A DNA stretch of 64,000 bases, from assembly GCA_030549205.1 (NCBI GenBank), contig JAUKTV010000010.1:372001-436000 (forward strand), in the 5' to 3' direction. Each line of letters opens with the position of its first letter. Position 1 is the stretch's first letter. A model generated the notes under the pieces. The model saw nothing but the letters and a program-made list of their open reading frames with translations. It searched no databases and was not told the origin of the DNA. Positions 31,701 through 43,912 of the stretch are shown here, one piece after another. A program made the position numbers and the translations under genes. Source of the DNA: Apiosordaria backusii (taxonomy: Eukaryota > Ascomycota > Sordariomycetes > Sordariales > Lasiosphaeriaceae).

Positions 31701-32581
31701 GAGCCATTTGCTGGAAGTCAGCCATGTTCCAGGTTGTCGGTGGCCATTTTTCGAGTGTGCATGTCGCAATGTGACACGGCCCTCACCGCATGTTAGGCCG
31801 ATATTGCTAGTGAGGGCCTCGATTCGGCGTGTGCAGCGCCCAGTTCGTCGAAATCTAGAGACGCACTTCTATAAAAAGAATTATGGTTGCTGGAGAATCC
31901 ACAATAGCATCTAAAGTAAATAGAAGCGTCAGCAAATCGAGTAACCAGAATGGATCGGATTGGGTCTCGGCGCGGCTCTGGTAAGGGTCATGTACCATGA
32001 TGAAGCGAGCCATAAGAGCTCAACGTCCCGTCTTAATTTGTAGTTCATTTATCCTCATTTCATCCGCAAATTTGGCTGCTGCGACCATGATGTTGGAGGC
32101 GCGCGAGAACCTCGGAAACGAAGACCCATTCTGGCCTCGACCACCATCGAAAGACAATGTTTACATCCGGATGCAAACTACTCCAAGTTCCGAACAGGGA
32201 GAAGGACACGGGGAACCGCGATGAAGCTGGGGTCCTGGAGGCGGGTGTACAATCTGGGTACCAAATTAACGACACCAAACCGAAGATGCCAAGCGGGTCT
32301 CGCTCGAACGAGGAGTAGCTTTGCCGTCTGCGGCCGGGAGTATGGCGTTTGGTTCTCGGATAATGTGAAGTCATCACGAAGACAGCGGGCGTTCGAGGCG
32401 TGAGAAACGAGTATAAGTATCGGCGGCTTCCTCGACGATATCGACCTCTTTTCCTCATCAGCTCATCAGCCTTCAAGCCTTCAGCATCTTCCAGCCTTCA
32501 GATCTGAAGATCACCATCCTCTTCATCCTCTTCATCTTCATCTTCGGTTTCCAACCAGCTTTTTAGCAACCAACCATCATC
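28708..32581. other. Gene-poor region, 3.9 kb
   Basis: I see no supportable gene. Open frames are short, lack convincing ATG context or splice partners, and encode random-looking peptides. A TACCTAGGTA palindrome lies at 29303-29312 and an AATTAAGCTTAATT palindrome at 31394-31407. No tRNA B-box with a matching A-box was found. Base composition looks ordinary, not AT-rich RIP-type relics. Confidence 0.5.
32412..32581 (+). promoter_or_regulatory. Core promoter/leader of the DUF4360 gene
   Basis: TATAAGTA at 32412-32419 lies 170 bp before the ATG. A long CT-rich tract follows (repeats of CTTCAT/CCTCTTCAT at about 32516-32546), a layout typical of strongly expressed fungal genes. The assignment is by position and composition only. 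Confidence 0.5.
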
Positions 32582-33382
32582 ATGAAGGCCGTCGCTTTCC
32601 TCCTCCCCGCTCTCGCTGCCGCCAGCCCCGTTGCTCAGGTCGTAGGAAACGATGGCTGGGCCAACGCCCCCGACCCGGCGCAGATTCAGATCGAGAAGGC
32701 TGGCTTCTCTGGCAACGGCTGCCCCCAGGGCTCCGTTTCCACCTCCATCTCCCCCGATAAGACTGTGAGCCATGATACCACCAGATGAACAAAGCAGCAA
32801 AAACAGCAGATGCTAACCCATCAACAGGTTGTCACCTTCGGCTTCGACCGCTTCCAGACCTACATCGGACCCGGCTATGACCCCACTGCTAAGACCAAGA
32901 ACTGCCAGCTCCATCTCACCCTGAAGGTATGTACAGTGTTTTGCCCCCCGCGGCCCCCCACCTGCAAATCCCGACAACAGAAACGCCAAGACTAACTTGC
33001 ACTCCTGACACAGTACCCCAGCGGCTTCCAGTTCGCCGTTGTCGAGTCGACCTACCACGGCTATGCCCAGCTTGAGAAGGGCGTCACCGGCACCTTCTAC
33101 AGCACCTACTACTTCAGCCAGGACGCCGCGGCCACCACCACCACTCAGACCTCCATCGCCGGTGGCGGCATCTGGGAGGCTGGCCAGGTCTACACCAAGG
33201 CCGACCGCATCCCCACCGCCAGCTACATCTACTCGCCCTGCGGCGCCAACGGCATCCTCAACGTCAACAACCGCATTGCCCTCACCAGCACCAACCGCAC
33301 CGCCATCGGCGAGATCACCAACGACGATGCCACCGTTGCCTTCACCCAGCAGGTCAACATCGCCTGGCGCACTTGCAAATAG
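32582..33382 (+). CDS. Secreted DUF4360-family protein, 216 aa
   Basis: Three exons: 32582-32764, 32828-32926 and 33014-33382, with introns of 63 nt (GTGAGC...CAACAG) and 87 nt (GTATGT...ACACAG), both phase 0. The protein starts MKAVAFLLPALAAASPV, a signal peptide. The body matches the DUF4360 pattern: GNGCPQGSVSTSISPDKT, VVTFGFDRFQTYIGPG, then KNCQLHLTLKYPSGFQFAVVESTYHGYAQLEKGV, YSPCGANGILNVNNRIALTS and a final IAWRTCK. The cysteines in NGCPQ, KNCQL, YSPCG and RTCK probably form disulfides. Family members are small secreted proteins of unknown function, frequent in Pezizomycotina. Codons are almost all C-ending, suggesting high expression. The gene stands alone between two gene-poor stretches. 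Confidence 0.88.
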
Positions 33383-36300
33383 ATGGTTTCTCCATCTGCA
33401 AATGCATTGGGCCCAGGGGTTTAGGCTGGCTTGGTCTTCTTTTTTCTTCCTCCGAACGCGGAAAACGGTTTTGCGGAGATGGTGGATGCGGAAACCAAAA
33501 GGGATGCAAGCACTGGAACTTGGAAGGCGGGAGGACGTGGGGGCGGCCTGACCGAGGAACTTGCCTCAGGTTCATGTTTTCTTCTTTTCTTTTCTCTTGA
33601 GTTTTCTTGACTGGTCTTTCTCTTTTCCTCCTGTTTTTACCACGAGTCAATCAAGCCTTTTCGATATAAACTCTGAGCGTCCCATTGTGCCTCGCGTGAT
33701 TGACTTTGCAACGGTTGCACACTGTCGTAGTGAGTGTGGCAAGTGACAGAGTGTCGGGTCCAACCGGTGCATTTTTCCAAGCCGTATCCGAAAATATCAC
33801 TTCTGCCCTCGGGTGGTAGGCGAACCACTCTGGGGCAGCACAGGTGGAACGACTGCGGATAGGGCCTCGGGTGGAGGTACCTATTGAGCAGGTTGCCTCA
33901 GCATTCTGTAAGTGTTCGTTCCCATCTCATTAAGTCGTCTAATCCCACGGAAACGCTCCTTGCTGGTACTGCTCGTCTGGTGAACCAAAGTTTGGGATGG
34001 TGAAGGTGGTTGTTGCATTCTGCCGGTACGGCAAATGTCTCCGATCGGGACCAAGAACCTAAAAATAGCCATGACCGAACGAGCAGTGCTGGTGAATGAC
34101 AAAGGGCCCAGAGAATAGACACAAGTCGAGAAACGTGGGAGGAAGGGACGAGGCGGGCATTATCCGGTATATTGCTGACTCTTGTCCCATCACAGGTCGT
34201 CGTATCGGGTGCCGTGAAAAGACTCGACTCGCTCAGGCAACCGGCCAAAGACTCCGTCAAGAATCCTTGAGAAGCCACCACACGTCCACTGTCTTTACAA
34301 TGTCAATATGGCGCGCATGCATGGTACGATCATGGCAGTCGAAGGGCAAGCCACGTTGGGAGGGCTAGTGATTGTTGACCAGCTGGTGGCTCGCTGGCTG
34401 GGCATGTCAGTTCCCTCGAGGCACGTCCTCTCGCGCGGGTCGGGGCAATTTGCCAACCTCAGGACGAACTCGATTGCGTAACCGCAGCTGCATCGCCGGA
34501 GTATCCCGGGAAGGTCGACAATCGGGAGCGATCTGATGGGAGGACGAGAAGATTGTCTTGGTCTGCTGCTACCCCATTGGCTACAGGTGTCATCACGGCT
34601 CCGAACGATCTGGCTTGACACCAGGCTCGGATAAAAGCAAAGCTTTCAGGGTTCGGGGCCTGGTGGAAGGAGAGCACAGTGTGGTTGTGGAAGCATGGCG
34701 CGCATTCGGCAGCTTTTTCGGTAAAATACAAGGAGGGATCCGCCGTCCATCAGTGGCACGCGATCCGAAGACATGTGTTGGCGGGGACTCGGCGAGGCGA
34801 CAGAATCTGAGATGTGAGATGTGAGGAGGTCCTCCAAAAGGCGGGCACTGGGCAGGATCGCGTCTTTTCTGGTGTTGAAATAAAGTTCACAGCCAATTCC
34901 AAACGGGGAAGGTGGTGCGCGTTATCGACCTTCAGTGTGGTCCATGCGTTCGACAGTGCTGGAAAGCAACCTCAAAAGACCGAGTCGGGAAGGCACCGAG
35001 TTATCTTCAAAGTTGACCCAGACAATGGCCTACAGAGCTCTGGTCGGTCTTGCGAGCTCGTTTTCTGACCTTCTGTTTGGAGGTCGTGCTTAAGGTACTT
35101 TTGTGCCACCATCAGTCGGGGGTGGTTCCCTTCCAAGACGAGGGCTAGGGTTACTGTCAATCAATTCCTGCCCTGAACAGCTGTTCCCCACTGTTTTTGT
35201 GATAATCTCCCATCAGCAGGGCGAGCACAATCGATCAAGATCTGCCCCTGCCAGCAACAATGATTATCACGATTATCACAAATCTTTTCTTCGCGAAATA
35301 CCAACATCGCCTTGTGTTCTCTTTTTAACCTTGAATATGACGTCATACTGACGAATACAAAGCCATCACCATCACCCATATGACAATCTTCCAAATATCG
35401 GCTCCAAAACACGAGATTTCTTTTCGCCATAACCAGCGGAGCCCAGCCCGGCATGGAACCCCAGGAAGCCGTCGACGCCACCAATTTTGATTCGATCGGT
35501 TTTACTTCGACCAATCGAATGAAAGTGTTCACGTATCTCATTATCGCTTGATGTTTACCGCTGACACTCTAACAGCAAGGTGAAAGAGACGATATCAAAA
35601 TTCAAAATCACCATGTCCCCTGACGTCGGCATTGGGGATCATTCCTCCAACTCTGTTTCTTTTCATACTGTCCACCATGTCGACGTTGCTGGAGTTTAGT
35701 GGCTTTAATGATGCAACGCAACCAGCGCGCTCATTAAGCCCAATTTGGAAACCCGAAAAGGCCAAGACCACCAGTCCAGTCACCAAAGAGATGTGAGATG
35801 TGACAAACCTGGACGTCAAGAGGGGCGGTCAAGATGGATCAAATTGAACTCATCAATCGCCGTGCCTGACCTCTCTGATATCACTTTCAAGGATCGAGCT
35901 TGTCCCGAGTCCCTCACAACACACTCTAAAGCACGTGCCTTGCCTTTAGATCAACCCCAATTTCTGGTTCCTGGCCTCAACAAGGCTGATGGCTTCGTCA
36001 CTATTTCCGGGACAGACGGCTAGCTTTGCCCACCCCTCCTGGGCTTGCTGCTTATTTCTTTTGCTGCCGTTCACTAGTGTCGGCAGGCCAGTCGTCTCCA
36101 CTCATCTTGACCTGTTGGGTCTCTCATCCGGTGCTGATGTGGGGGGGTGCCATCTCTTCCGCTGTGGTTTCCACAAGGCATTGGGCATCACCCAGCCCTG
36201 TTAGTCTGTCATGCCTGTCACTCGTGCGCCACTTAAGACATCGCGGAACGGCAAGAACTCGCCCATCCTGTGTACTCGGGCACAATTGCCATCTTGGTGG

Positions 36301-36593
36301 GCCATATATCTGTTTCAGGAATACCCATCGTGACCTTGGGGCACCATTCAAGTCATCCATGCTGCAGCTCACCAGAATGAGAATCGCTAAACCTCAACGG
36401 CATCGAAAAACAGGGCAAGATCACCCCTTGACCAAGTCCCAGAGGAGTTTGGCCTCGGTGAGACACTGCGACGGTGATTCGGTAGTGTTGGGGGGGGCCA
36501 GGAGCTCACGTACAAGAACCATCATCGAGTCTATCCTCTCTCGCTCGTAGCAAAACCAAGTCATTCGTTCAGCAACCCTTCGCTCTCATCAAC
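33383..36593. other. Gene-poor region, 3.2 kb
   Basis: No supportable gene recognised. A GGTACCTA motif lies at 33876-33883. A 174-codon plus-strand open frame (36026-36550) has no motif and runs into the start of the small Cys/His protein; I take it as non-coding or leader sequence. Confidence 0.45.
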
Positions 36594-36883
36594 ATGTGTG
36601 ACTTCATCCAACGAAGACACTACTGCGGCCACTTCCGCTTCATTGCATCGAGGTGGTGCCGCGACTACACTGCAACCCACATCCGATGCCATCCCAACAT
36701 CTTGTACTTTGAAAGGTAGGTGCCCGAACAGCTCCGTCTTCTCCTCCAAGCCTTGGTATTCTAACCAATATTTCTCATCCCAGTGTGGACGCCTTGTGCG
36801 GGGACTGCAAGCTCAAAGAGGCGCCGCCCTGTGATTGGGAGAACATGATTAAACGAAAACAAAACGGCAGCGTTTCTTATTGA
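36594..36883 (+). CDS. Small Cys/His-rich protein, 73 aa, two exons
   Basis: Exon 1 is 36594-36715, intron 36716-36783 (GTAGGT, branch TCTAACC, acceptor CCCAG), exon 2 36784-36883. It is too short and too split to show as a long open frame, but the joined product is coherent: MCDFIQRRHYCGHFRFIASRWC, then YTATHIRCHPNILYFES, and VDALCGDCKLKEAPPCDW. Spaced CxxxxxxxxCGH, WC, RC and CxxC groups suggest zinc binding. The pattern (C-GH-R near the N terminus, CGDC near the end) resembles a widespread family of short uncharacterised Sordariomycete proteins, but I cannot name it. There is no signal peptide, so it is probably intracellular. Its neighbours give no functional hint. Confidence 0.75.
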
Positions 36884-38278
36884 TTTGTGTCGATTGGGCA
36901 TCGGGGCCGGTGTTGGGCGCTTTTGATTTCGACATTGGTCTTTCTTTCTAGGGCAACAAGAGAGTCGGGTTCGGATAACGGGAGACGGAGAATCGGAACG
37001 GCAAAAAAAGTGTACAACTAGTAGATTCCCGTTGACTTGCAGAATAAAAGCTACCAGGCTGATTATGATCTGTTTAATACAGCGTCTAGAAAGGTCGGGA
37101 ATGGGATCCGAGGGCTTTCGAGTTTTTGCTCTTTCGTGGACATTGCTTTTAGCGATGACGGGAACAGGTTGGGAGTTGGGAAAAACTAAACAAAAGAAAA
37201 CACAGATATTATTTCTTGCTTTTCCCACCATGTCTTACATTTCAGACGCTTCTCGGCCATTTCTATTGCGGCACTCGGATTCTTTCCTCCGGTGGTTTGA
37301 ATTTTCGATAGTCGTCTGGATCGGTGTGTGACCTGGGGTGCAGACAGTACAGTGCACGCGCTACCATTGTGCCACGGCTGCTTGCACAATCGAATTGGAT
37401 CTGGTGATCTAGCATCTAGCATATGGTCATGAATTCTGGGGTTGAGCCACCTCGAAAGAACCGTTTTGGTAAGCGGGAGTGAATAAACGGTTGACGGTTT
37501 GGATTTCGGGTACGGCACACTGAATCTTCAGCCCGAGCCGGTTTCGAATGTGCCGAGGAAAGGGAAACATCCTCAGCTGCATCATCGGATCGCAGCTTCA
37601 ACAGTGGCCGTCACCGTCCCGGACTGCCGAAGTTCGTCGCCCCGTCCCGAAAATGCCACCTACCTAAATCATCTCGCTTCGATTGGACTCGGTTCACTGT
37701 TTACGACTCTAGTCACAACAACCATAGGCCTCGAGGTTCAAGTATCTCCCACTGGGCACTTTGGGGTAGATGCCCAACATTTTATATTGACACTGTACTG
37801 CAACGCTAATAATGCATCTCTCGCCGCAAATAGGGTCGGATGTTGACCGCTTTCATAAAACTGATTTTATTCCGTTTAATCCCGTATATGATCGACGCAA
37901 ATATTGGATGAAGGGAAATCACCTGAACGGTTCGTCTGGCACATGTCTGCCTGCCGCGAACGGAGGTTGCGCCCAAGACATGTTGAGACTTCCAGAATCA
38001 CAATCCCCTGACAGGTGCTTCTGGGTGTTCTGCAGCAGCCTCGATCCGGTCATCTGGCAGATGCTTTTTCCGACCGGACGGGACGCGGATAGAATCGACG
38101 ATGATCTGGGCCTTGGGCATCTAACCCCCTAAGGCTAGCTAGGCGGGTTATGTATAAAGGGCTTGGTGATAATCGGGTGTAACCCGGATTGTGTGTTTTG
38201 TGGCACACAGGATATTGCTACTCTGTGTATCTACCTTTCAGGGTACCTAGCATGGCTTGAGAAGCCGCAAGGCAGAAA
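36884..38278. other. Intergenic, 1.4 kb
   Basis: Between the small Cys/His gene and the GATA factor gene. A pair of adjacent direct repeats (ATCTAGCATCTAGCA) lies near 37410. Nothing coding recognised. Confidence 0.45.
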
Positions 38279-39332
38279 ATGTCAGACTCCTCCTCGACCT
38301 TTCACCATCAGGGATCGTGGCTTCCCTCCTTCACTGAGCTCACCGAGAGCATAGCCCACTCTGCCGCAGATGGAACCCCTCCGGCACGACACTTGACCCC
38401 TCCACTTCTCAGTGGACGGATCCCGTCCCGGTCACCGAGGTCGCCTCTTGAAGTCCACGAGTCCCCACACTACGCGAGTCCATCTTACTCCTCTACCTTC
38501 ACCGCTGGGCCCTGGTCACCCTTGAGATTGGACCCACTCAGCGCCAACCGCGACCCCTTTCAGTTTGTCGAGTCGTTACCGCAGACACCATCGTCGGCCT
38601 CGGTGGCGCCAACGGCTGACTACAGCACTCCTACCCATGTCAACACCGGCAGTGATCCCGAGAGCACAGAGGGCATGGTTCAGATTCCATCCCAGTTGAA
38701 CTATGCTGAAGCCCTTGAAGCTGTACGTCCTTCTCCACCAACCCCACCAGCCCCTGACTGCCCCTTATTCATGTAAACAAACTGGGATTATCGACTCACT
38801 CAACCACAGGTTGCCAACTCTGCCCTTGCCCTCTACGACTTTGCCAGAAAGTGCAAAGCTGACTGCCGCCCTGGGAGCGTTGAGTCAACACTGCTCGTCA
38901 AGCTCCCGTCTAAACGAGTGGCTAACATCATGACGAACAACAGCGACGTGATCAAGAAGCGGATGGACGAGATCAAGTTGGCGAGGAGGTGGCTTGAGGA
39001 GGGCACGTTTGACTCACTTTCCAAAAGTCGGGCGTTTTCATCATCGCATGGTAATCCGGGGAGGGGGAGGAAGAGGGTAAGGGAGGTGGGGATTGATGCG
39101 CATGGGAAGGTCAGTAACGTCTTTAAGAAAACACAAAGGGTGCTTTGTTTGGGCTAACGCTGTGGACATACAGAAAACGATACCAGCGCGAAACGCAGCC
39201 GGCAAGTGCTACAACTGCCATTGCACAGAAAGCACAGAATGGAGGAAGGGGCCGGAGGGGGCGAGGACGCTGTGTAACAGGTGTGGACTGCAGTACTCAA
39301 AAAAGAATATGCCGGTGAAGCAGCGGTCATGA
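38279..39332 (+). CDS. GATA-type zinc-finger transcription factor, 300 aa
   Basis: Exons 38279-38722, 38810-39109 and 39174-39332. The introns (GTACGT...CACAG and GTCAGT...TACAG) are in phase 0. The first ~140 residues are Ser/Pro-rich and disordered. A short helical, basic segment follows (SDVIKKRMDEIKLARRWLEEGT) and then a single C-terminal zinc finger, CYNCHCTESTEWRKGPEGAR followed by TLCNRCGLQY, spaced CX2CX18CX2C. The 18-residue loop is the type found in WC-2 and NsdD/SUB-1 rather than the 17-residue loop of NIT2/AreA. The finger sits only ~12 residues from the end, with a short basic tail. It is expected to act in the nucleus on GATA sites; the regulated process is unknown. A stretch around residues 170-195 could alternatively be an intron; the frame is open either way. 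Confidence 0.85.
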
Positions 39333-40398
39333 CATTTGGCCAAGCGGCTGGGAGGTGGAGAGGTTACACAGCTTTTGAGCTTACATCTATTGGGTTGGTT
39401 GTACTGTTGGGCACGATTGGGGCTTTACAAAGACCAAGAGCGTCAACTTAGGGCCCTTGCACTTTTGTTAGGGGCTGGTTCAGGGGCTCAGGGGCCACGC
39501 ATCTTTGGCACTGAATCGCACAGGCGATCGATCGCCACATCTACTTCTTTTCTTTTGTATTATAGCGGCACACGTCTGATAATGGGGCAGATAAGTTTTT
39601 CAAAATGTCAATAACAACCAAATTCCAGTGTAGTGGTGCTGTCTTAAACTCCCTTGATGCAAGTCCGTTCCAGCGTTTTGGATTTCTCTTGCAACTTGAA
39701 ATGATGTCATGAAATTACTGGACTCAAGCGAGCACCTATTGGCACTTAGGTATACTTGAAGCACGCAACATCTCGATTACCGATCGTCGACGAGCATTCC
39801 CGCAACTGGAATGGTAAGGTAAGCATGTTTTGGATGATCTGCGTCAACCTCACGATCGGGAGTCTCAGGAGGTTGGGTCTGCATTCTTTGACTTCAACTC
39901 GTCCCAGTTCTCTGGCTCAGGATCGATCAGTTCCGACTTGCAGTGAACCCACTGAGGACCGCAGGGTAGGAATTTGGCTGTTTGAGCTTGAGTCTTTAAG
40001 TTGCTTCGTAACCAAAGCAATGAGTGCACGACTGGAATTCTCAGTGTGCTCATCAACAATGGATCCTAACATGTAAGGAATGATACCACCACATCGGTGA
40101 ATGTTTCCAGATATTCGGGTACTCTCATACATAGATCCTGAGGCATGTGGCCGAAACTCTTCGGGAGATCATGGAAATCTTTCCTCAAGCATATTCAAGG
40201 AGGTTGAAGACAGACAACTACATACACTGGGGCAATCAAGAACGGGGAAGAGATAAATACCACCTTTCCCTCTGTCATCCACTGCATCACTCTCCCCTAC
40301 AAGACAGGCAAGCACACATAAGTGGATTCAAAACCTCATACCCAAAAGCCTCTCAACCAGAACACTTCAGGTTCATCCACCAAAGCCAACATCTCAAA
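39333..40398. other. Intergenic, 1.07 kb
   Basis: Between the GATA factor gene and the acidic repeat protein gene. No coding sequence recognised. Confidence 0.45.
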
Positions 40399-41098
40399 AT
40401 GAAGGTCAGCATTCCTTCACCCCAATATCCCCAGCTCCATGCCCTAAACAGCTAACCCCCCTCAGTTCACCACCCTTACAACCATCTCCTCCCTCACCAC
40501 CCTCACCCTCGCCAGCCCAGTCCTCCACTGGCACCGGCAGACCATCACCAACGGTACCATCGCGGCAAACGGAACCGTGGCCACTACTACCGCTACTACC
40601 GAGTCCAGCGCAACTCCCACCGAGACCACCGATATCACCACCTTCCCGGGGTCTGAGACGGACGCAACACTCGTCTCGGACCAGGTTGCTGCCAAGCTGC
40701 TCGACGTGCAGGCTTTGCTGGGACTGTCGTTGGGTGAGGTTTTGGTTCTTGAGTTGGGAGCCTTTGTTGAGCGGTTTAATGCTATGGTGAGCGCTGGGAT
40801 GGGGTTGATGGGGGGAGTTGGTGAGACTGAGCCTGTGGTTCAGACTGAGCCTGCCACTGAGGTTGAGCCTGCCACTGAGGTTGAGCCTGTCACTGAGGTT
40901 GAGTCTGTGGTTGGAACTGAACCCGTCATTGAGGCTGAGCCTGTGGTTGAGGGCGAGTCCGAGGCCGTGATTGAGGCTCGGTCTAAGGGTGAAGAGGAAG
41001 GTGAGGTTGAAGGTGGGGAGGGGTATGAAAGTGTGGAGGGAACTAGTGCTGAGGTTGAGGCTGGGGCTGAGGGTGAGGTTGAGATTGAGCAGGAGTAG
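40399..41098 (+). CDS. Secreted acidic repeat protein, 212 aa, with a 6-nt first coding exon
   Basis: The first coding exon is only ATG AAG (40399-40404). Intron 40405-40465 follows (GTCAGC, branch GCTAAC, acceptor CTCAG), then exon 2 40466-41098. Joining gives MKFTTLTTISSLTTLTLASP, a good signal peptide; neither exon alone provides one with an ATG. After an N-glycosylation-rich stretch (NGTIAANGT) comes a Thr-rich segment and a predicted helix (AKLLDVQALLGLSLGEVLVLELG). The C-terminal half is strongly acidic, with tandem copies of a 7-residue TEVEPxx unit (about 40832-40960), then Glu/Gly-rich sequence ending EIEQE. No cysteine and no known domain. Probably an extracellular or wall-associated protein; family not recognised. 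Confidence 0.7.
40832..40960 (+). repeat. Imperfect 21-bp coding repeat
   Basis: Units of the type ACTGAGGTTGAGCCTGCC encode TEVEPxx in the acidic secreted protein. The copies in the middle are nearly identical and the outer ones are diverged. Confidence 0.7.
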
Positions 41099-42644
41099 GG
41101 TGTTGAGAGGGGCTTATTGGATTTGGATTCATTTCATCGCGAGTAGGGCTTGTTTAGATAGGACTTTGTTGTGGCGTGGATGTTGTTCTACCGTTCGGTT
41201 CAATTAGATTAGAGGAACTCGTTTGAGTAGGGGGTGCTGTTCAATTCAGATAGGATAATCGGAAACATATTGAGGGTAACTTGGCGGGCTAGCATGGCAA
41301 ACACTCATATTAAGTTTGAAGATGCCGAGTGATAAGGTGTTTCTCGTGAAACAGTGTCTATCCAGGTACCTTACCTACCTATGAAAGACGAAACATCTCG
41401 CCGAACAATCGCGCATCATGCCCCAGAATTCTGGACACCCGGGAACACCGAGACGGAGAAGTATGGAAAAGTCAAAACAAAAGGCAACTACAAATCACTG
41501 AGAGCTTTTCTTTCTTCTTTGTCCCAGACATAGCGTCCCTCGGGAAGTCCGGAAGAATTGACCACGGCGAGGCAGCTAAAAAGAGGGAAGAAAGAACGAT
41601 AAATAGTTATCGCCTTAGGTAGTCTCTTCAACATCGAATCTGTTTCCTTTCTTTCTAGGAACCTATCATTCCTCTTAAAGTCTCGCACAACGGTCAAGCA
41701 GAATCTCCACTATCTATCACAGTACCTACATACTTACCTAGATACATTAATTGGTCTGATTCTGTATAGAACCGATCATCAAATACACTGGAATTCTTTC
41801 AAGCTGCCTCATTGTAAGTCCCTAGCTCACCCTTTGTAATGTCCAGGCAATTATGATCCCTGTTGCTTGACCAACCTCTTCAAACCGGCTCTTCTAAACA
41901 AAGTGATTTGTGGGGTCTCAATTTTGGCGGATCTACCTGCTAGTTGGGGACGGAGGTGGCTGTGGTGTGTTAGACTGTTTGCAGGTTGGGAGGTTGGCCC
42001 CGTTCACTCTGGCCCGGTGTCAGTTTGGCAGGTACTTAAGGAGGTACCTACCTATATAAGCAGTTACTCTCTTAAGACCACAGACTTAAGACACGATGCT
42101 CATGTGAAAAATTGGACTTCTATATCATCTCTCAACTCTATCGATGATTTCTTGAAACCCAGCTTTCGTCAAAGTCTCGTGATGCCCTTCGTACCACGAA
42201 CCTAGATCGTCGCTGTTCAAAGCTTTCGATGTTTGCTTGAATGGTAGACCATATTAAAGACCCACGTGTTACACTTGGCCGCCCTTTGTTGATTGTGCGC
42301 GGCAGTTGTCCGGCCCAGGTGGGCTTGGGGGCCGGTGGCCGTGATGCGCCGTGGAGCAATCAGGCCGCAGACGCGAACCAACCGAATGGGCTCAATCACA
42401 ATGGTAACGAATCCCAAGAAATAGGTAGAATATGGCACAGCAACCGTTGCATCGAGAAGACAAATTCTGAATGGCCCCCTCAAACTTGGTCAGGGGCTGT
42501 TCTAGTCGTTTTCTCTGTTGTTTCATTCTTGACTGCTCATGATCGTGGCGTACACTCGTAGATATTCACGATGGCGCCCCAGAATGCGGATCAAGGTTCT
42601 CAGCACATCGACATGAATGTTGTACCAGAAGTATGTCGATCTGA
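41099..42644. other. Intergenic, 1.55 kb
   Basis: No supportable gene. GGTACCTA-like motifs are frequent here: 41365-41380, 41725-41750 and 42043-42052. A minus-strand 88-codon hydrophobic frame (42217-42483) has a weak start and no family match, so it is not called. Confidence 0.45.
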
Positions 42645-43773
42645 ATGTTGTTAGTATTCCCTGTTCTGATACACGCTCTTAGCGTAAGAGCACTGACGTA
42701 TAAGACAGACAGAGCGTACGAAGAAACCCAAAGGCTTCGCAAGACACCTGAATTATGCAGAACAGACTCCGTATTCACCAAAGACTACGCTGCTTGTAGA
42801 ACATGCATCCTACACCGGAGCGATGAGGGGGACGATTGGACCAATGCGAACAAATTCTATCTACAGCCAGCGTTTGGAGAGTTTGCCGCGTACTGTAACA
42901 GTTTACCAAGCCAGAGCGTGGTCAAGACGCCCTCGTCGTCGGCAAGACTGCAGGTGGTCATCACGGCAACTGCGAGCTCAGACACAACTACACAGATAAC
43001 AACAACAACGACTTTGACAACGGAACCGCCCAAAGAGACAGTTTCTTCTGTTTCAACAACAACGATAATAGCAGCTTCGACATTTGAACCTCCAGTTGAA
43101 ACAAGCACATTTGTCACCGTGATCAGCCCCGTGGTTAGAAGTACGACTGCAGCCACATCGTGAATTCCTAAGTAGGTAGAAGCTAACTTCCTTCACAGTC
43201 CAGGTCTCTTCATCCACTTCGACACCGCCTGGCTTACCTTCGCCAACTGCCTCTCCGCCTCCGCCGCCGAGCCCACCCTCAATCTCCCTCACTACAACGG
43301 TAATAATCATCGTCATCCCAATTTGCTCGAGCATACTTCTCGTGGCAGGGTTAATCTACCTCTATTTCCATCTACGCAAGCGCCGGAAGCAGAAGAAAGC
43401 AGCCCTCGCCGATGCCGACAAAGACGGATCAACATTATCCAAGACTTCGACTTGGGAAAAGGGGGAGATGAGTGCCCGCCTATCGACTTTGCCACGGCAA
43501 GAGATGGAGGATTGGAGGGGCGTCAAGGACTTGGGGCCGCATGAATTACCTGTGGGGGCCCCGGCGCAGGAGATTATGGATGTTGAAGACATACCTGAGG
43601 CGGACGAGAGCACGGCAGAAGAGGGCAGGATAGTGACTGATTCGCCTACTCTTTCGGCAAGTGAGATGGTGGAGAGTAATACTGCGGCTGATTCGCCTAC
43701 TCTTTCGCCGAGTGAGATGATGGAGAGTAGCACTACGACTGTGAGTCCTGGTAGTGTCGGCTCGAACACATGA
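42645..43773 (+). CDS. Type I surface membrane protein with Ser/Thr-rich stalk, 356 aa
   Basis: ATG at 42645 (MLLVFPVLIHALSVRA, signal peptide). Exon 1 is 42645-43140, intron 43141-43198 (GTACGA, branch GCTAAC, acceptor TCACAG), exon 2 43199-43773, phase 1. The ectodomain has a short cysteine-containing head (PELCRTD, YAACRTCIL, AAYCNS) followed by a long Thr/Ser/Pro-rich stalk likely to be O-mannosylated. One membrane helix follows (TVIIIVIPICSSILLVAGLI) with a basic stop-transfer (RKRRKQKK). The ~120-residue cytoplasmic tail is acidic and carries two near-identical DSPTLSxSEMxES repeats. The layout resembles fungal wall-stress sensors or mucin-like receptors, but no WSC domain is visible. 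A second protein of the same plan lies at 56877-58433. Confidence 0.78.
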
Positions 43774-43912
43774 TGGATGGTAACAAGAGGTCAATGGCCA
43801 GTTGCAGAACGTGGAAGGGGCTGGCTACTTGAATTGGTTGTATTATAAGTAAAATAGTTCCCATGTACTTGATTCCTGCTCCTTGATTACCATCTGAACT
43901 CTTGACCTATAT

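Noticed and set aside
32060..32476. 138-codon minus-strand open frame overlapping the DUF4360 promoter
   Set aside because: Random-looking, very Arg/Ser-rich peptide from the reverse complement of promoter sequence.
36026..36550. 174-codon plus-strand open frame
   Set aside because: Composition looks random and it ends just before the real small Cys/His gene; no homologous motif recognised.
42217..42483. 88-codon hydrophobic minus-strand frame
   Set aside because: It resembles a membrane segment at first sight, but the start is weak, there is no further exon and no family match.
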